Assembly: GCA_964511875.1 (NCBI GenBank)
Contig: CAZEHS010000042.1
Location: forward strand, 1 to 23,791
Direction of reading: 5' to 3'
Length of the DNA: 23,791 nucleotides
Source: CAZEHS01 sp964511875
GTDB lineage: Bacteria > Bacillota > Clostridia > Peptostreptococcales > Acidaminobacteraceae
Shown here: piece by piece, positions 22,387 through 23,791 of the stretch
Layout: every line of letters begins with the position of its first letter
How positions within the stretch are numbered: position 1 is the first letter of the stretch
Program-made: the position numbers and the translations under genes
Notes under the pieces: model-generated
What the model saw: the letters and a program-made list of their open reading frames with translations, nothing else
Databases searched by the model: none
What the model was told of the DNA's origin: nothing

Positions 22387-23791
22387 TCAAACTTCGGCGG
22401 GCAGCCAGATTGTGAAGGCAACCCTTTCAGATTCATAGCTGACACCTATGGTGCCCCCATGAGCCTCAACAATGCCTTTTGCAATCGCTAAACCAAGTCC
22501 GCTGCCGCCGGTGTCCGACGAGCGGGATGTGTCCAGACGGTAAAAACGATCGAAAATCTGGCTGAGATCAAGACCTTCCAGATTTTGAGCCGGATTCTCC
22601 ATCACCAGGTGGAATCCGTTGTTTTCAGGCATAATCCTCACCGTGATGTCTCCTGGTTTATCACTGTATTTCACGGCGTTGGAAAGCAGATTCTCCAGTA
22701 CCCTATGAAGCTTTTGAGGATCCACCAGGCACCATGCGTCTTCTGACGGAAGATCCAGCCGCATTACCAGATGGTTCTCCTCCAGCACCGGGATATATTC
22801 CTCCGCCATCTGCTCCACCAGCTCATTGAGCGAAATCCGCACCCGTTCCAGTCCGACCTCGGAATAAGTCAGCTTAGTGTATTCAAAAAGGTCATCAATA
22901 AGCATCTTCAGTTTTTCTGATTTGTTGTAAACCGTGTGAAGATAATCCTCCATCTGCTCAGGTGAATCGTATTTCTTATCGATGACCAGCTTCAGGTATC
23001 CCAATACCGAGGTAAGCGGAGTACGCAGATCATGTGAAACATTTGTAATGAGCTCCTGTTTGCTCCGTTCTGCAGCTCGTTCAGCCTCAATCTGGTTCTT
23101 TAGGGAATGACTCATATGATTGATGGATTTTGCAAGAACGAACAGTTCATCTTTGCCGACCTCCGGCACACGATGAGCAAGCTCTCCCTGTGCAATGATT
23201 CCAACCCCTGAAGAAATCCGCTGGATATATCCGACTTTGCGCTTGGTGAGGATATAGAACACCAGGATGAAAACTGCCGTGGCTTGCAGCAAAGCCATCA
23301 GTCCGGCCAGGTTTCCAGCTTTCCTGTACTTGATTTCCGCTTGGGGCTCATCACGATACAACAGCCAGATCGGATCATTCCTCTGGATTGACAGAAGCAT
23401 GCTGTAATGCCCGGAATTCCCCTCCTGGCTCATTTCAGTCTGAACCTCACGAACCAGGCTGTGAAAATCGAAGAACTCCGGATGGTCCCTGTCATTACTG
23501 GCAAGAACCTTTCCCGACATGTCCAGGATATAGTACTTTGCGGTGCCGGCCTGATTCGCGATGACACTGTCCAGGATCGGCTGCATCTCTGCGACCTCCG
23601 TACTGCCGTACTGCCCTTCCATCAGGGTGATCATATCCACTGCATGTTTTTCAATCTGCTGAACAGAACCCGAATAGTCCAGGTACTTGCGATCATCCCG
23701 ACGCCCTGAATTCTGGAGCGTCGAATAATACACTATCAGAACCCACACAAAACAGGCTCCGAATGCAACGATCATCTGGAGCCGTAATTTT
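22387..23791 (-). CDS. sensor histidine kinase (5' end cut by window)
   Basis: A membrane histidine kinase of the VanS/WalK-like class. The visible part has a first membrane helix (MIVAFGACFVWVLIVYYST), an extracytoplasmic region of about 120 residues, a second helix (LLQATAVFILVFYIL), a HAMP domain, HisKA with the phospho-accepting His in NVSHDLRTPLTSVLGY, and HATPase_c with N-box ENLLSNAVKYS, then FDRFYRLD and the GSGLGLAIAKGIVEAHGG lid region. The first in-frame ATG is at 23775, but it has no ribosome binding site and the frame stays open to the edge (KLRLQ before it), so the true start is outside. A partner response regulator gene most likely lies just upstream, beyond the window. The stimulus is unknown. 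Confidence 0.92.
   Translation of the reverse strand, partial: KLRLQMIVAFGACFVWVLIVYYSTLQNSGRRDDRKYLDYSGSVQQIEKHAVDMITLMEGQYGSTEVAEMQPILDSVIANQAGTAKYYILDMSGKVLASNDRDHPEFFDFHSLVREVQTEMSQEGNSGHYSMLLSIQRNDPIWLLYRDEPQAEIKYRKAGNLAGLMALLQATAVFILVFYILTKRKVGYIQRISSGVGIIAQGELAHRVPEVGKDELFVLAKSINHMSHSLKNQIEAERAAERSKQELITNVSHDLRTPLTSVLGYLKLVIDKKYDSPEQMEDYLHTVYNKSEKLKMLIDDLFEYTKLTYSEVGLERVRISLNELVEQMAEEYIPVLEENHLVMRLDLPSEDAWCLVDPQKLHRVLENLLSNAVKYSDKPGDITVRIMPENNGFHLVMENPAQNLEGLDLSQIFDRFYRLDTSRSSDTGGSGLGLAIAKGIVEAHGGTIGVSYESERVAFTIWLPAEV

Overview
The window looks like chromosomal DNA of an anaerobic, low-to-mid GC Bacillota (Clostridia-type) bacterium. The evidence is strong AGGAGG-type ribosome binding sites in front of most genes, an LtaS-like polyglycerol-phosphate synthase, a UgpC/MsmK-type ATPase with a CdaR/PucR-like regulator, and a BioB variant of the kind I associate with strict anaerobes. 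The species cannot be named from sequence alone. There are 17 supportable protein genes (two cut by the window edges), several clear promoters and terminators, one well-formed operator, and one structured non-coding element. Many starts given here lie downstream of the longest open frame, because the longest frame often begins inside the Shine-Dalgarno (SD) sequence.

Layout. 1-1837 (minus): homoserine dehydrogenase, an AlaX-type tRNA editing protein and the first codons of a membrane-anchored, perhaps RmuC-like protein form a tight operon with its own promoter. 1834-5850 (minus): an LtaS-like synthase, a radical SAM protein and a membrane acyltransferase form a second operon that ends in a terminator. 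5851-6041 is a structured, ORF-free element, followed by a TraX-family membrane protein (plus). 7028-9193 (minus): an orphan sugar-importer ATPase and a CdaR/PucR-like regulator. 9389-11089 (plus): a DEAD-box RNA helicase.

11096-18749 is a complete biotin locus. On the minus strand lie an acyl carrier protein and a FabF-type ketosynthase. Divergently on the plus strand lie bioF, a BioH-like esterase, an in-frame bioC-bioB fusion, bioD and bioA. A near-consensus BirA operator lies between the two arms and overlaps the -35 hexamers of both divergent promoters. The ACP and ketosynthase are therefore probably part of the biotin regulon, which suggests a dedicated carrier and condensing enzyme for making the pimelate chain by the BioC-BioH route. 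BioC methylates malonyl-ACP, the ACP/FabF pair with housekeeping reductases and dehydratase would elongate it, the BioH-like esterase would release pimeloyl-ACP, and BioF, BioA, BioD and BioB finish biotin.

18762-23791 (minus): a sensor histidine kinase cut by the window end, a polyphosphate kinase 2, and a dCache-PAS-GGDEF-HD-GYP protein whose leader carries a terminator-like hairpin between its promoter and its start codon.

The most interesting signals are the biotin-regulated ACP/FabF arm, the BioC-BioB fusion with an internal ribosome binding site, the BioB half lacking one classical cluster ligand, the structured element upstream of traX, and the inverted 9-nt repeats inside the biotin operon.
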